DNA of 64,000 bases from assembly GCA_028716385.1 (NCBI GenBank), contig JAQUPX010000001.1:124001-188000 (forward strand), in the 5' to 3' direction. Below, one piece after another: positions 26,805 through 34,913 of the stretch. Position numbers and translations under genes: made by a program. Below the pieces are notes generated by a model. The model was given only the letters and a program-made list of their open reading frames with translations, made no database searches and was not told where the DNA came from. Source of the stretch: a bacterium (lineage in GTDB: Bacteria > Hydrothermota > UBA3073 > JACQXS01 > JAQTXJ01). Each line of letters opens with the position of its first letter. Position 1 is the first letter of the stretch.

Positions 26805-29057
26805 ATGTTTAATTTCAAAAGAGACGTATTGTTATTTTTTCTTCTAATCTTTGCGAAAACCGTTATTGCCGGTACTTGGTCAAGCTGGATTCCCGTAGAT
26901 ACGAATACTATAAGTGTAAGTTATAATGCTTTTGCTTCAAAAACCCCGGGTTCACGAAAAATGTGCATTGTTTGGGGGAAAAATATTCTTGAGGATGGAT
27001 TATGGAATGGGCATATTATATACAGGGAATCTCATGATGGTGGAAAAAATTGGGGAAATAAAATTGATATTATAAGTTTAATCAAAACCCCTACCCCTCA
27101 TTACTATACTATCCATACCTTGAAAAATTCTGTTGGCAATGCTTATGGTATTTATGATTATAAGAATAATCTCCATATTGTAACGGATGCAAGCCTGGGA
27201 ACTGCTACGGAAGGCTCTTATTATCCTGCATTATGTTGCGCATTATGGCACTTTTCATCCGAATATGATTCCATATATATGATTTCTTCCCACCCATACC
27301 CTTATCCTAGCACAAGTGTTTTTAAATGGATGCAAAGTGGCGGTGGCGTTTGGAGTGATGTGCTTTATCCTTATTATGGTGGCTTACAAGCAAAACCGGT
27401 TATCTCAGAAGACCCTGTTACAAAAATTCTTTATGTTATATGGGTTGAATTCCCGATAGATACTTATGGTATAGCCGGTTACGAAGCAGGCGAAATATAC
27501 GCTTCTTATTCTCTTGACAGAGGCAGAAAATGGGCGCCAAAAATGAACTTAACTATGACGCCGGCTGATTGCGAAGTCTTTGCAACAATGGCTCCTATCG
27601 TTAATGATACTTTGCATTTTATGTATGAATTGGATTTAAGCGGATATGATGATATTGCTAAACAGGCTCTTGACCCGAATAAAAACCCTTTCATAACAGT
27701 TAAAAAACCTGTTAAAAAAGGAGATGTTTCGGTCCTTTCAATAAACAGCCCGGCTTGCGACCCGGATTCCTTGACTCCGGGCGATACCGTTATTCCAAAA
27801 GTTACTTATAGAAATAATGGAACCGAAACTGTAAATTGTCAGGCAAGATTTGAAATAACTAAACAGATTACAATGAATATGGGCGATAGTACGACTACGG
27901 AAACACTTGTTACGCCTGAAATAATGTATTACGATGTTAAAAACCTAACCCTTGCATCCGGCGAAACGCAGGTAGCGTTTAAACCGTATACGGTAATAAA
28001 TGACACAACAACGCCAATGTCCGGCTTATATGAAGCCTCCGTTACTATGCTTATAGATACACTTTTGAACAATAATTATACGGATACTATATGGGCATTA
28101 AAAAAACAGAAAAAAGGAGAAAAATCTTACGATAGCCCTTGCTTTAACAGTCTCAATCAAACAATTACAGTGCCGAATATAGTTGATAAAAACATTACAA
28201 CTGCTTCAAATTATCTGCATTATAATAAATTCGCTACATCGGGAGATACTTTCGGTTGTACCCAGTATGATAGACAATGGAACAGATCCCCGCAGAGACG
28301 TATTATGTGGGACCCGAGAAATAACTTTACCCATACTCTATGGATGAAACAACTTACCGCCGGAGGAGTAGAACGTCATATGTTTTATAACTGCAATGAA
28401 GGGGCTGCCTGGAGTTGGCCCGGTCTTAATGGTGGAGCGCCCGTTCAAACGAGCGCCAGAGATGGTTATGGTGCGATGGACTTAGATACCGCAGGAAATG
28501 CAGTTGTTGCTATGCATAAACTTGTAGGCACCCGTCTCCAAACTTGTGTGTATGTAGATGCCCTTCCGGGAATGGGTTCATTTGGGGTGATAAAAGAATT
28601 CCCTCACGCGCCCGGAGATTCTCAAACTATATGGCCTGTTGTTGCAGTTGATGGCGTAGGAGATATGATTGTGCTTGCATACGCAGATACCACACTCAAC
28701 CAGCCTATGAGTATGAATAAATTATGGTATTCTTCTTATTTGGTAGACGTTAATACGCAAGAACCTGACTTTCCCGTTGGAGTTTTTGCAGTCTCTTCTA
28801 TTTATCCTGCCCCGGCTAAAAATATTGCTAACATAAAGTATTATTTGCCTTATACATCTAGCGTTGTTCTCAAAATGTATGATGTTACCGGAAAACTTGT
28901 AAAAACGCTTGTTAACGAAACTCGTAAAGCCGGAAGTTATGTTACACTATGGGATGGCAAAAACTCGAAAGGGAATAAAGTATCTACAGGTTTATATTTC
29001 TGTAAGGTAGAAGCTTGTTCTAAAGTCGAAACACGAAAAATAGTGCTTGTTAAATAA
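26805..29057 (+). CDS. Sialidase-fold-like sorting-domain protein, tandem copy 2
   Basis: The 750-residue paralogue is collinear with the previous gene along its whole length. It has a signal peptide, SHDGGKNWGN and SLDRGRKWAP Asp-box-like motifs, a CARDB-like module (GDVSVLSINSPACDPDS) and a sorting domain (SSIYPAPAKNIANIKYYL; here PAP replaces the usual PNP). Divergence is highest in the CARDB-like part (for instance FDLGDSVTPESLV against MNMGDSTTTETLV) and lowest around the propeller segments. A terminator separates the two genes, so they are probably transcribed separately. Confidence 0.78.
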   Translation: MFNFKRDVLLFFLLIFAKTVIAGTWSSWIPVDTNTISVSYNAFASKTPGSRKMCIVWGKNILEDGLWNGHIIYRESHDGGKNWGNKIDIISLIKTPTPHYYTIHTLKNSVGNAYGIYDYKNNLHIVTDASLGTATEGSYYPALCCALWHFSSEYDSIYMISSHPYPYPSTSVFKWMQSGGGVWSDVLYPYYGGLQAKPVISEDPVTKILYVIWVEFPIDTYGIAGYEAGEIYASYSLDRGRKWAPKMNLTMTPADCEVFATMAPIVNDTLHFMYELDLSGYDDIAKQALDPNKNPFITVKKPVKKGDVSVLSINSPACDPDSLTPGDTVIPKVTYRNNGTETVNCQARFEITKQITMNMGDSTTTETLVTPEIMYYDVKNLTLASGETQVAFKPYTVINDTTTPMSGLYEASVTMLIDTLLNNNYTDTIWALKKQKKGEKSYDSPCFNSLNQTITVPNIVDKNITTASNYLHYNKFATSGDTFGCTQYDRQWNRSPQRRIMWDPRNNFTHTLWMKQLTAGGVERHMFYNCNEGAAWSWPGLNGGAPVQTSARDGYGAMDLDTAGNAVVAMHKLVGTRLQTCVYVDALPGMGSFGVIKEFPHAPGDSQTIWPVVAVDGVGDMIVLAYADTTLNQPMSMNKLWYSSYLVDVNTQEPDFPVGVFAVSSIYPAPAKNIANIKYYLPYTSSVVLKMYDVTGKLVKTLVNETRKAGSYVTLWDGKNSKGNKVSTGLYFCKVEACSKVETRKIVLVK

Positions 29058-29067
29058 TTAATTTATT

Positions 29068-29583
29068 ATGCACATACTAATTTTTATAATAATATCTCAA
29101 AGTCTAGAGTTTAGCGTGGGACAAATAGATTTATTTACTGGCAGGGCAAACATAATTTCTGCTTCAGTAGATAGTAGTATGTTACTACAGGTTTCTGTTC
29201 CCAATAACGCGGAGGCTTCGCGTGCGGGGACGGGTTACCCCCCTCTGATAGATAAAAAAAATCCGAATACGGCTCTTTTACTTTCTCTTTTGCCGGGAGG
29301 CGGACAGTTTTATACTCATAATTACTTAAAAGGAAGCGCATTTGCATTATTGCAAAGTGCGGCAGCCGGAGCTACAATTTATTTTTGGATTAAGGAAAAT
29401 AAAGCAAAAGAAAAAAACAATAGTCCTGATGCAGATTATTATTACAGCCAGATGTATAATTGTTTGTGGATAGATGGATTTGTATGGGGATTTTCTATGA
29501 TGGATGCTTATGTCTCGGCACACTTCTATAAATTTAGAGACCAATCTAACCAAGGTGGAATTGAGATAGGGCTTAGATTTTAA
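29068..29583 (+). CDS. DUF5683-like small membrane protein
   Basis: The 171-residue protein has an N-terminal hydrophobic segment, then the DUF5683 signature (KNPNTALLLSLLPGGGQFYT) with two hydrophobic helices. The family is of unknown function and common in Bacteroidota-like genomes. Start is an ATG 11 bases after the previous stop, with no ribosome site. A GC-rich stretch at about 29206-29244 (residues NNAEASRAGTGY) differs from its AT-rich surroundings and may be another inserted repeat. Confidence 0.75.
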   Translation: MHILIFIIISQSLEFSVGQIDLFTGRANIISASVDSSMLLQVSVPNNAEASRAGTGYPPLIDKKNPNTALLLSLLPGGGQFYTHNYLKGSAFALLQSAAAGATIYFWIKENKAKEKNNSPDADYYYSQMYNCLWIDGFVWGFSMMDAYVSAHFYKFRDQSNQGGIEIGLRF

Positions 29584-29799
29584 GTTATACCAAACCGCTA
29601 TTTATTATCCGTGTTGTCAATCTCATGTTTCGCTTTTGATACCCTAACTTATATATTTGCCTGTCGAAAATACGAAATTATTCTGCAAGTTAGAAAGATT
29701 TTTGTGAGTTTTTTGGGAAATTAGTTTTTCTTATACAATTTTTTTGGGGGACGAAATTGTGAAAAATAGATATGAATAATAAAAAATATACTTTATTTA

Positions 29800-29838
29800 A
29801 AGAAAAAACTTGCAATTTTAAAAGAGAGGGTGTATAGG
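29800..29838 (+). promoter_or_regulatory. Promoter-like repeat upstream of the Mth938-like gene
   Basis: A 21-base sequence ending ACTTGCAATTTTA (29800-29820) is followed by TATAGG (29833-29838), 17 bases after TTGCAA. The identical 21-mer occurs at 30276-30296. The rest of the gap 29584-29799 shows nothing recognisable. Confidence 0.5.
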
Positions 29839-29845
29839 ATTAAGA

Positions 29846-30187
29846 ATGGAGATTAAACGTTTTGGTTCCGGGCAGGTTAGGATTGGTGATATTATCTATA
29901 CGAGGGATATAATTATATATCCGGATAGAATAGAAACAAGCTGGTGGCGGGATGCAAATCATTTAGTGCAACTTAAAGATTTACAAAAGATTTTAAATAC
30001 TCCTCCACAGGTTTTAATCATTGGAACAGGGCCTTTCAATGAGATGAAAATAGATAATAATGTTAAGGAAATCTGTGATTCAAAAGGCATAAAACTAATA
30101 ACAGAAAACACCCAAAAGGCTTGTGAAATCTATAACGAATTAAAGAAACAAAATCTCAATATTGTAACTGCTTTGCATCTTACCTAA
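29846..30187 (+). CDS. Mth938-like domain protein
   Basis: The 113-residue protein matches the Mth938/NDUFAF3-like fold: MEIKRFGSGQVRIGDIIYTR, the DIIIYPDRIETSWWR segment, VLIIGTGPFNEMKI and C-terminal IVTALHLT. The eukaryotic homologue helps assemble respiratory complex I; the bacterial role is unknown. It has its own promoter-like repeat. The start ATG has no strong ribosome site. Confidence 0.85.
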   Translation: MEIKRFGSGQVRIGDIIYTRDIIIYPDRIETSWWRDANHLVQLKDLQKILNTPPQVLIIGTGPFNEMKIDNNVKEICDSKGIKLITENTQKACEIYNELKKQNLNIVTALHLT

Positions 30188-30275
30188 TAATCTTCTTTTT
30201 GTCCAACTTTGTGGGGTTTTGGTTTAGCCTTGGAAAGTGTTTTATATAGCAAAACATCGAGTTAAAAGCTTCCCC

Positions 30276-30313
30276 AAGAAAAAACTTGCAATTTTAGAAA
30301 AACAGATTATAGT
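30276..30313 (+). promoter_or_regulatory. Second copy of the TTGCAA promoter-like repeat
   Basis: The same 21-mer as at 29800 (30276-30296), followed by TATAGT at 30308-30313, a 16-base spacer from TTGCAA. It lies about 100 bases before the PAP2-like gene. The rest of the gap 30188-30409 shows nothing recognisable. Confidence 0.5.
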
Positions 30314-30409
30314 AAAACAGTGGGCATTGAACGCTACGAATTAAAAAATAAATCAAGAGAAGAATGTAGCAAGAAACAATATTCAATATTATTTGAATTT
30401 TAATTTGCT

Positions 30410-30838
30410 ATGATAGGATTTAAGGTAATAAAAATATATTTATTAGCCGTGGCTTCGGCGCAGTTTTTAAAAATCGTATTTGGGTATGTACGAGAGCACA
30501 AAATAAATGTTCGCTATTTCATTGAAACCGGAGGAATGCCAAGTTCTCATTCTGCGGGAGTTGCATCACTTTCAACATCCGTCGGCATTGTACAGGGTTT
30601 CAAATCTATTGATTTCGCAATAGCTTTATTGTTTAGTCTTATTGTAATGTATGAGGCAACCGGGTTGCGGAGAGAAGCGGGCAGACAAGCTCAGGCCATT
30701 AATAAGTTAATAGATGTTTTAATTCACGACAAAAAACAATTTGAACACAAAAAATTGCAGGAGTTGTTAGGCCATACGCCTCTTGAAGTTTTAAGCGGAA
30801 CTGCATTGGGTATTGTTTTTGCGTTAGCATTTTTTTAA
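30410..30838 (+). CDS. Divergent PAP2 (YuiD-like) membrane protein
   Basis: The 142-residue protein has the family motif GGMPSSHSAGVASLSTSVGI, then VMYEATGLRREAGRQAQAIN and a C-terminal LLGHTPLEVLSGTALGIVFA helix. It belongs to the divergent PAP2 phosphatase family, small proteins with three or four membrane segments and unknown substrate. It is followed 15 bases later by the longest hisS frame. Confidence 0.88.
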   Translation: MIGFKVIKIYLLAVASAQFLKIVFGYVREHKINVRYFIETGGMPSSHSAGVASLSTSVGIVQGFKSIDFAIALLFSLIVMYEATGLRREAGRQAQAINKLIDVLIHDKKQFEHKKLQELLGHTPLEVLSGTALGIVFALAFF

Positions 30839-30882
30839 ATTATTAAAAAACAGATGAAGTCTAAACTTGTGATTAAACCTTG

Positions 30883-30897
30883 TCCCGAAAAGCGGGA
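30883..30897. repeat. GC-rich palindrome upstream of hisS
   Basis: TCCCG-AAAAG-CGGGA. If the longest hisS frame (ATG 30854) were used, this would be read as part of the protein. Confidence 0.55.
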
Positions 30898-30934
30898 TGA
30901 GTTGATAAACTTGCCTAATAGAGAGGGGGAAAAT

Positions 30935-32227
30935 ATGAACAGCAAGCTTCAAACCTTGCAAGGTATGCACGATAGATTACCGGAAAATATGAAAAAAAGA
31001 CAGTGGGTTATCCAGCGCATTACTAGTGTGTTTGAAAAATATGGTTTTGAACCTATGGAAACTCCTGCCATAGAATACTGGGAAATTCTATCGGGCAAAG
31101 ACGTATATGGTGACGAAGAAAAGTTAATATATAAATTTCAGGATAGGGGAAGAAGAGATGTGGGAATGAGGTTTGATTTTACCGTTCCTTTAGCCCGTGT
31201 GGTGTCATCATACCCTGATATTACTATGCCATTTAAACGTTATCAAATTCAAACCGTATGGAGATGCGATAAACCTCAATACGGCAGGTTCAGAGAATTT
31301 TATCAATGTGATGTAGATATTGTTGGCACGGAAAGTGTAATTGCGGAAGCCGAACTTATAATTTTGGCAAGCGAAATATTCGAAGCCATCGGGTTCAAGA
31401 AATTTATGACTAAAATAAATAGCCGTAAATTATTGCAAACTATTTGTGAATATAGTGGCGTAGATAAAAGCAAAGAATTTGAGCTTTTCAGGGCTATGGA
31501 TAAAAGAGATAGAATAGGAATTGACGGAGTCAAAGAAAATTTTGAAGTTCTTGGATTATCAAAAGAAGCTAAAGAAAAGATAATCAGTTCTTTGGGACAG
31601 CCTATTGCTCAATTAGAAAAATTGCTTCCTAACAAAGAAGGAATAGCGCAGGTAAGAACTTTATTTTCCTATCTTGAAAATCTTGGATGCAACATGAAAC
31701 ATATAATGTTTGACCCCTGGTTATCAAGAGGATTTGATTATTATACCGGTCCAATTTTTGAAACTATTATAGAAGGCACAAAGGTTGGAAGTGTTGCAGG
31801 TGGCGGGAGGTATGATAATTTAATAGGGAAGTTTAACGACAAGGATATTCCTGCCGTAGGCATATCCATAGGACTTGAGAGAGTTTTAATGGTTATGGAT
31901 AAACTGGATATGAATCCTAAAATTGCTTCTCCCGTTAAGTTTCTTGTTACACTCTTTGACGAGCCAACCATAAAATATGCTCTTCAGGTTGCCAAAGATA
32001 TAAGAAATTCGGGTGTAGGGGTAGAAGTATATCCCGAAGCAATAAAAATCGGCAAACAATTTAAGTATGCAAGTAAAAAGAAGATACCTTTTGTTGTTAT
32101 AGCAGGACCGGACGAACTTAAAACCCACTCTGTTGCTATAAAAGATATGAAGAGTGGAACCCAGGAAACACTTAAATTAGCTAAGTTGAATACATGGCTT
32201 CAGAAAAAACTTGAAGTCCGTAAGTAA
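30935..32227 (+). CDS. hisS: Histidyl-tRNA synthetase
   Basis: Class II synthetase, 430 residues from the ATG at 30935, which follows GAGAGGGGGAAAAT. The in-frame ATG at 30854 would add 27 residues spanning a palindromic repeat. Motifs: FDFTVPLARVVSSYP, QTVWRCDKPQYGRFREFYQCD (motif 2), GFDYYTGPIFE (histidine signature), GGGRYDNLIGKF and GISIGLERVL (motif 3), and a C-terminal anticodon-binding domain. It charges tRNA-His. The hutH-like lyase gene follows. Confidence 0.95.
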   Translation: MNSKLQTLQGMHDRLPENMKKRQWVIQRITSVFEKYGFEPMETPAIEYWEILSGKDVYGDEEKLIYKFQDRGRRDVGMRFDFTVPLARVVSSYPDITMPFKRYQIQTVWRCDKPQYGRFREFYQCDVDIVGTESVIAEAELIILASEIFEAIGFKKFMTKINSRKLLQTICEYSGVDKSKEFELFRAMDKRDRIGIDGVKENFEVLGLSKEAKEKIISSLGQPIAQLEKLLPNKEGIAQVRTLFSYLENLGCNMKHIMFDPWLSRGFDYYTGPIFETIIEGTKVGSVAGGGRYDNLIGKFNDKDIPAVGISIGLERVLMVMDKLDMNPKIASPVKFLVTLFDEPTIKYALQVAKDIRNSGVGVEVYPEAIKIGKQFKYASKKKIPFVVIAGPDELKTHSVAIKDMKSGTQETLKLAKLNTWLQKKLEVRK

Positions 32228-32235
32228 GAACTTAT

Positions 32236-32248
32236 CCGTCTAAGACGG
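32236..32248. repeat. Small palindrome between hisS and hutH
   Basis: CCGTC-TAA-GACGG, nine bases past the hisS stop. Confidence 0.45.
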
Positions 32249-32264
32249 TGTTTGGAGGCATATT

Positions 32265-33794
32265 ATGAGTAATAGCGTAAAGATAGGCAAAAAGTTAGTC
32301 GTCGAGGATGTCGTAAAGATAGTTCGTTTTAATGAAAAAATTGAGTTACCGCAGGAAGCAATAGAAAAAATTCAAAAATGCAGGAATATTGTAGATAAAA
32401 AAATTCGTAATAAAGAAGTAATGTATGGGGTTACTACCGGCATTGGCGAACTCTCTGAAGTTGTTCTTTCAACAGAACAAGTAAAAGATTTTCAAAAATA
32501 TATAATCTATAGCCATGCAGCCGGTTACGGGAATCCGATGCCGATTGAAGTTGTCCGCGCCGCTATGCTTAGCCGTATAGGAGCATTGTCTGCAGGACAC
32601 TCAGGCGTCAGACCCATTATAGTCGAAACACTCGTGAAAATGTTGAATAACGGTGTTACACCTGTGATGTGCGAAAAAGGTTCGGTTGGTGCTTGCGGAG
32701 ACCTTTCTCCTATGGCCCAGATGGCTCTTGTGCTTATGGGTGAAGGAGAAGCTTTTTACAAAGGCGAAAGATTAAGCGGTAAAGAAGCAATGGACAAAGC
32801 CGGTATTCCGATAATTGAATTCGAAGCTCGTGACGGACTTGCTACTATAAACGGAAGCAACGTCATCACAGGAATAGGGTTGTTGGCCATTCACGACACA
32901 AGCAGATGGTTAAAAACTTCGGAAATAGTTGCTGCGATGACCCTTGAAGTTTTGAATGCCAATATGAATGCGTATGACGAAAGACTTCATAAAGCGCGTG
33001 GACATATCGGTTCCGTTGAATGCGCGGCAAACATAAGAAAAATAACCGAAAAAAGTAAATTACTAGAACGAAAAGGCAAAAAAGTGCAGGACGCATATAG
33101 TCTCAGAAGCACTCCACAAGTAGTAGGCTCGGGAAAAGATACCATAAAATATGTCAGAACTATATTTGAAACCGAGATAAACGGAGTTGCGGATAACCCT
33201 CTGTTTTTTGAAGACGACGGTGGAGTTTGTATAAGCGGCGCAAATTTTCAGGGAACGCCGATGGCTTTTGGACTTGATTTTATTGCCATAGCGGTTACAA
33301 CGATATGCGCTTTATCCGAACGTAGGACAAACAGACTTATGAATTCTCATTTAAATGCCGGACTTCCTCCTTTCTTAACTAAAGGAGCGGGGATGTTTTC
33401 CGGGCTGATGTTAACTCAATATACTGCCGGTGCTTTAGTTTGTGAAAATAGAATTTTAAGTCATCCTGCTTCAACAGGTTCTATTCCGGCCGCTGCTGAC
33501 CAGGAAGATTTTGTAAGCATGGGAATGACTTCTGCCTTAAAAGCAAGACAAATAATTGATAATGCAAATGCAGTGATTGCGATCGAATTAATGGCTTCTG
33601 CTCAGGCGGCTGATTTCCTTAATCCGGCATTGCTTGGAACCGGGACGAAAAAAGCTTATGACGTTGTTCGTAAATACGTTAAATATCTTGACGTTGACCG
33701 TCCTTTATGCGGAGATATTAATAAGCTTGCCGAAGTAGTAAAATCAGGCGAAATAGTTGAAGAAGTAGAAAAAGCAATAGGAACTCTGGAATAA
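32265..33794 (+). CDS. hutH: Histidine ammonia-lyase-like MIO enzyme with Ala-Cys-Gly
   Basis: Aromatic amino-acid lyase family, 509 residues (usual HAL length). It eliminates ammonia from an amino acid, in HAL giving urocanate, using an MIO group formed from an internal tripeptide. The tyrosine motif is MYGVTTGIGELSEV, with YSHAAGYG, SLRSTPQVVGSG, ETEINGVADNPLFF and EDFVSMGMTSALKARQI also present. The MIO site reads GSVGACGDLSPMA: residue 144 is Cys (codon TGC) where Ser is usual. A Ser-to-Cys mutant of Pseudomonas HAL is reported active, so function is plausible. No hutU/hutI is adjacent, so the substrate could be histidine or another amino acid. Confidence 0.85.
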   Translation: MSNSVKIGKKLVVEDVVKIVRFNEKIELPQEAIEKIQKCRNIVDKKIRNKEVMYGVTTGIGELSEVVLSTEQVKDFQKYIIYSHAAGYGNPMPIEVVRAAMLSRIGALSAGHSGVRPIIVETLVKMLNNGVTPVMCEKGSVGACGDLSPMAQMALVLMGEGEAFYKGERLSGKEAMDKAGIPIIEFEARDGLATINGSNVITGIGLLAIHDTSRWLKTSEIVAAMTLEVLNANMNAYDERLHKARGHIGSVECAANIRKITEKSKLLERKGKKVQDAYSLRSTPQVVGSGKDTIKYVRTIFETEINGVADNPLFFEDDGGVCISGANFQGTPMAFGLDFIAIAVTTICALSERRTNRLMNSHLNAGLPPFLTKGAGMFSGLMLTQYTAGALVCENRILSHPASTGSIPAAADQEDFVSMGMTSALKARQIIDNANAVIAIELMASAQAADFLNPALLGTGTKKAYDVVRKYVKYLDVDRPLCGDINKLAEVVKSGEIVEEVEKAIGTLE

Positions 33795-33803
33795 CAATTG
33801 TAA

Positions 33804-33819
33804 TCCTGCCTTAGCGGGA
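33804..33819. repeat. Degenerate GC-rich palindrome
   Basis: TCCTGCCTTAGCGGGA, between hutH and hpf, with imperfect arms. Confidence 0.55.
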
Positions 33820-33848
33820 CTTGAGAGTAGTTAGAAATAGGAGGAAAG

Positions 33849-34166
33849 ATGCAGAGTAATATCTCGTGGCGTCATATGGAAAGTTCACCGGCAATAACAG
33901 CAATAATAAACGAAAAATTACTCAAATTGGAAAAATGCTCGGAAAGATTATCTTCTGTAGATATCATTATCGCAATGGAAGGCAATGCTCAAAGAAATTC
34001 ACACAGGGAATCAATAGAACTCCAGATAAAAATGCGTAAAATGACAATGTTTATAGTAAAAGAGGAAGGCTATGATTTACAGGCTATGGTTGATGAATGT
34101 TTTGACATAGCAAAAAGAAAAATTAAAGAATTGGAATCTAAAGTTCGCGATACCAGAAGAAAGTAA
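33849..34166 (+). CDS. hpf: Ribosome hibernation-promoting factor (HPF/YfiA, short form)
   Basis: The 105-residue protein covers the single RaiA/HPF domain: ISWRHMESSPAITAIINEKL, VDIIIAMEGNAQRNSHRESI, and the terminal DIAKRKIKELESKVRDTRRK. It binds the 30S subunit and inactivates ribosomes in stress or stationary phase. AGGAGGAAAG precedes the ATG. It is upstream of an ECF sigma gene, so a shared stress role is possible. Confidence 0.93.
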   Translation: MQSNISWRHMESSPAITAIINEKLLKLEKCSERLSSVDIIIAMEGNAQRNSHRESIELQIKMRKMTMFIVKEEGYDLQAMVDECFDIAKRKIKELESKVRDTRRK

Positions 34167-34196
34167 GAGTTTGTCGGGGGCTCCCGTGACAGACTC
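34167..34196 (+). other. Strong RNA hairpin after hpf
   Basis: GAGTTTGTCG pairs with the reverse of TGACAGACTC around a GGGGCTCCC core, starting right after the hpf stop. There is no T-run, so it is not a classical terminator. It may stabilise or process the transcript between hpf and the sigma gene. Confidence 0.5.
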
Positions 34197-34262
34197 GGAG
34201 ATTCTAGCAGCAAGCAAGAGAGGAGCTTCTAACCCAGCAGAACTGGAGATAAGAAACCCTAA

Positions 34263-34280
34263 TCCGCCAGAGACGGCGGA
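34263..34280. repeat. GC-rich palindrome upstream of the sigma gene
   Basis: TCCGCC-AGAGAC-GGCGGA, 21 bases before the sigma factor GTG. Confidence 0.65.
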
Positions 34281-34301
34281 ATAAGAGCTTCTAAAAATAA
34301 A

Positions 34302-34913
34302 GTGATTGCCGAAGAGCAAAAAGTAGACTTAAAAACACTGCCAGATAATGAGCTTGTTAAAAAAGCGCTTGCACACGATTATGAAGCTTTTGACGAATTA
34401 GTAAACAGGTATGAAGACAAGCTTTACACTCTTACTTATAAAATAACCGGCAACCAGGATGATGCCAAAGATGCATTACAGGATGCTTTTATTTCTATGT
34501 TTAAGGCGCTGGACAGCTTTCAGGGCAAGTCCAATTTCTCTACGTGGGCATATAGAATAACGACAAATTCCGCACTTATGAGACTGAGAGCAAGAAAAAA
34601 AGAACAAAACAAATTTTCGGATACGCTACAGTTAGAAGACGATGTAAACTGGGCGCAAGTGCCATCTACCGCTTTGAATATAACGGACAGCATAGCTAAA
34701 GACGAGTTGAAAAAAGTTATAGACAACTCAATAAAGTCTTTACCGCCCGAATACAAGACAGTTTTTATCTTGAGAGACGTGGAAAAACTTTCTAACTTGG
34801 AAGTGGCTAAAGTTTTAGGCATTTCGATTACGGCGGTAAAATCAAGGATATTAAGAGCAAGGTTGTATATGAGAAACCAGTTAGCAAATTATCTTAGTGG
34901 CAAAAAAATATGA
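34302..34913 (+). CDS. ECF-type sigma-70 family RNA polymerase sigma factor
   Basis: The 203-residue alternative sigma factor has sigma2 at ~18-90 (AFDELVNRYEDKLYTLTYKI, DDAKDALQDAFISMFKAL, NFSTWAYRITTNSALMRLR) and sigma4 at ~135-195 (IKSLPPEYKTVFILRDVEKL, NLEVAKVLGISITAVKSRIL). No sigma3 or SnoaL extension is present. The start appears to be GTG at 34302, with no clear ribosome site; an upstream hairpin and palindrome may matter. The stop overlaps the next ATG by 4 bp (ATGA). That gene encodes a zinc anti-sigma domain fused to an Hsp20 domain, so this sigma is most likely held inactive by it. Confidence 0.92.
   Translation: MIAEEQKVDLKTLPDNELVKKALAHDYEAFDELVNRYEDKLYTLTYKITGNQDDAKDALQDAFISMFKALDSFQGKSNFSTWAYRITTNSALMRLRARKKEQNKFSDTLQLEDDVNWAQVPSTALNITDSIAKDELKKVIDNSIKSLPPEYKTVFILRDVEKLSNLEVAKVLGISITAVKSRILRARLYMRNQLANYLSGKKI

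Noticed and set aside
29584-29799. Possible RNA gene or riboswitch before the Mth938-like gene
   Set aside because: No tRNA cloverleaf, conserved riboswitch motif or strong hairpin was found on either strand.
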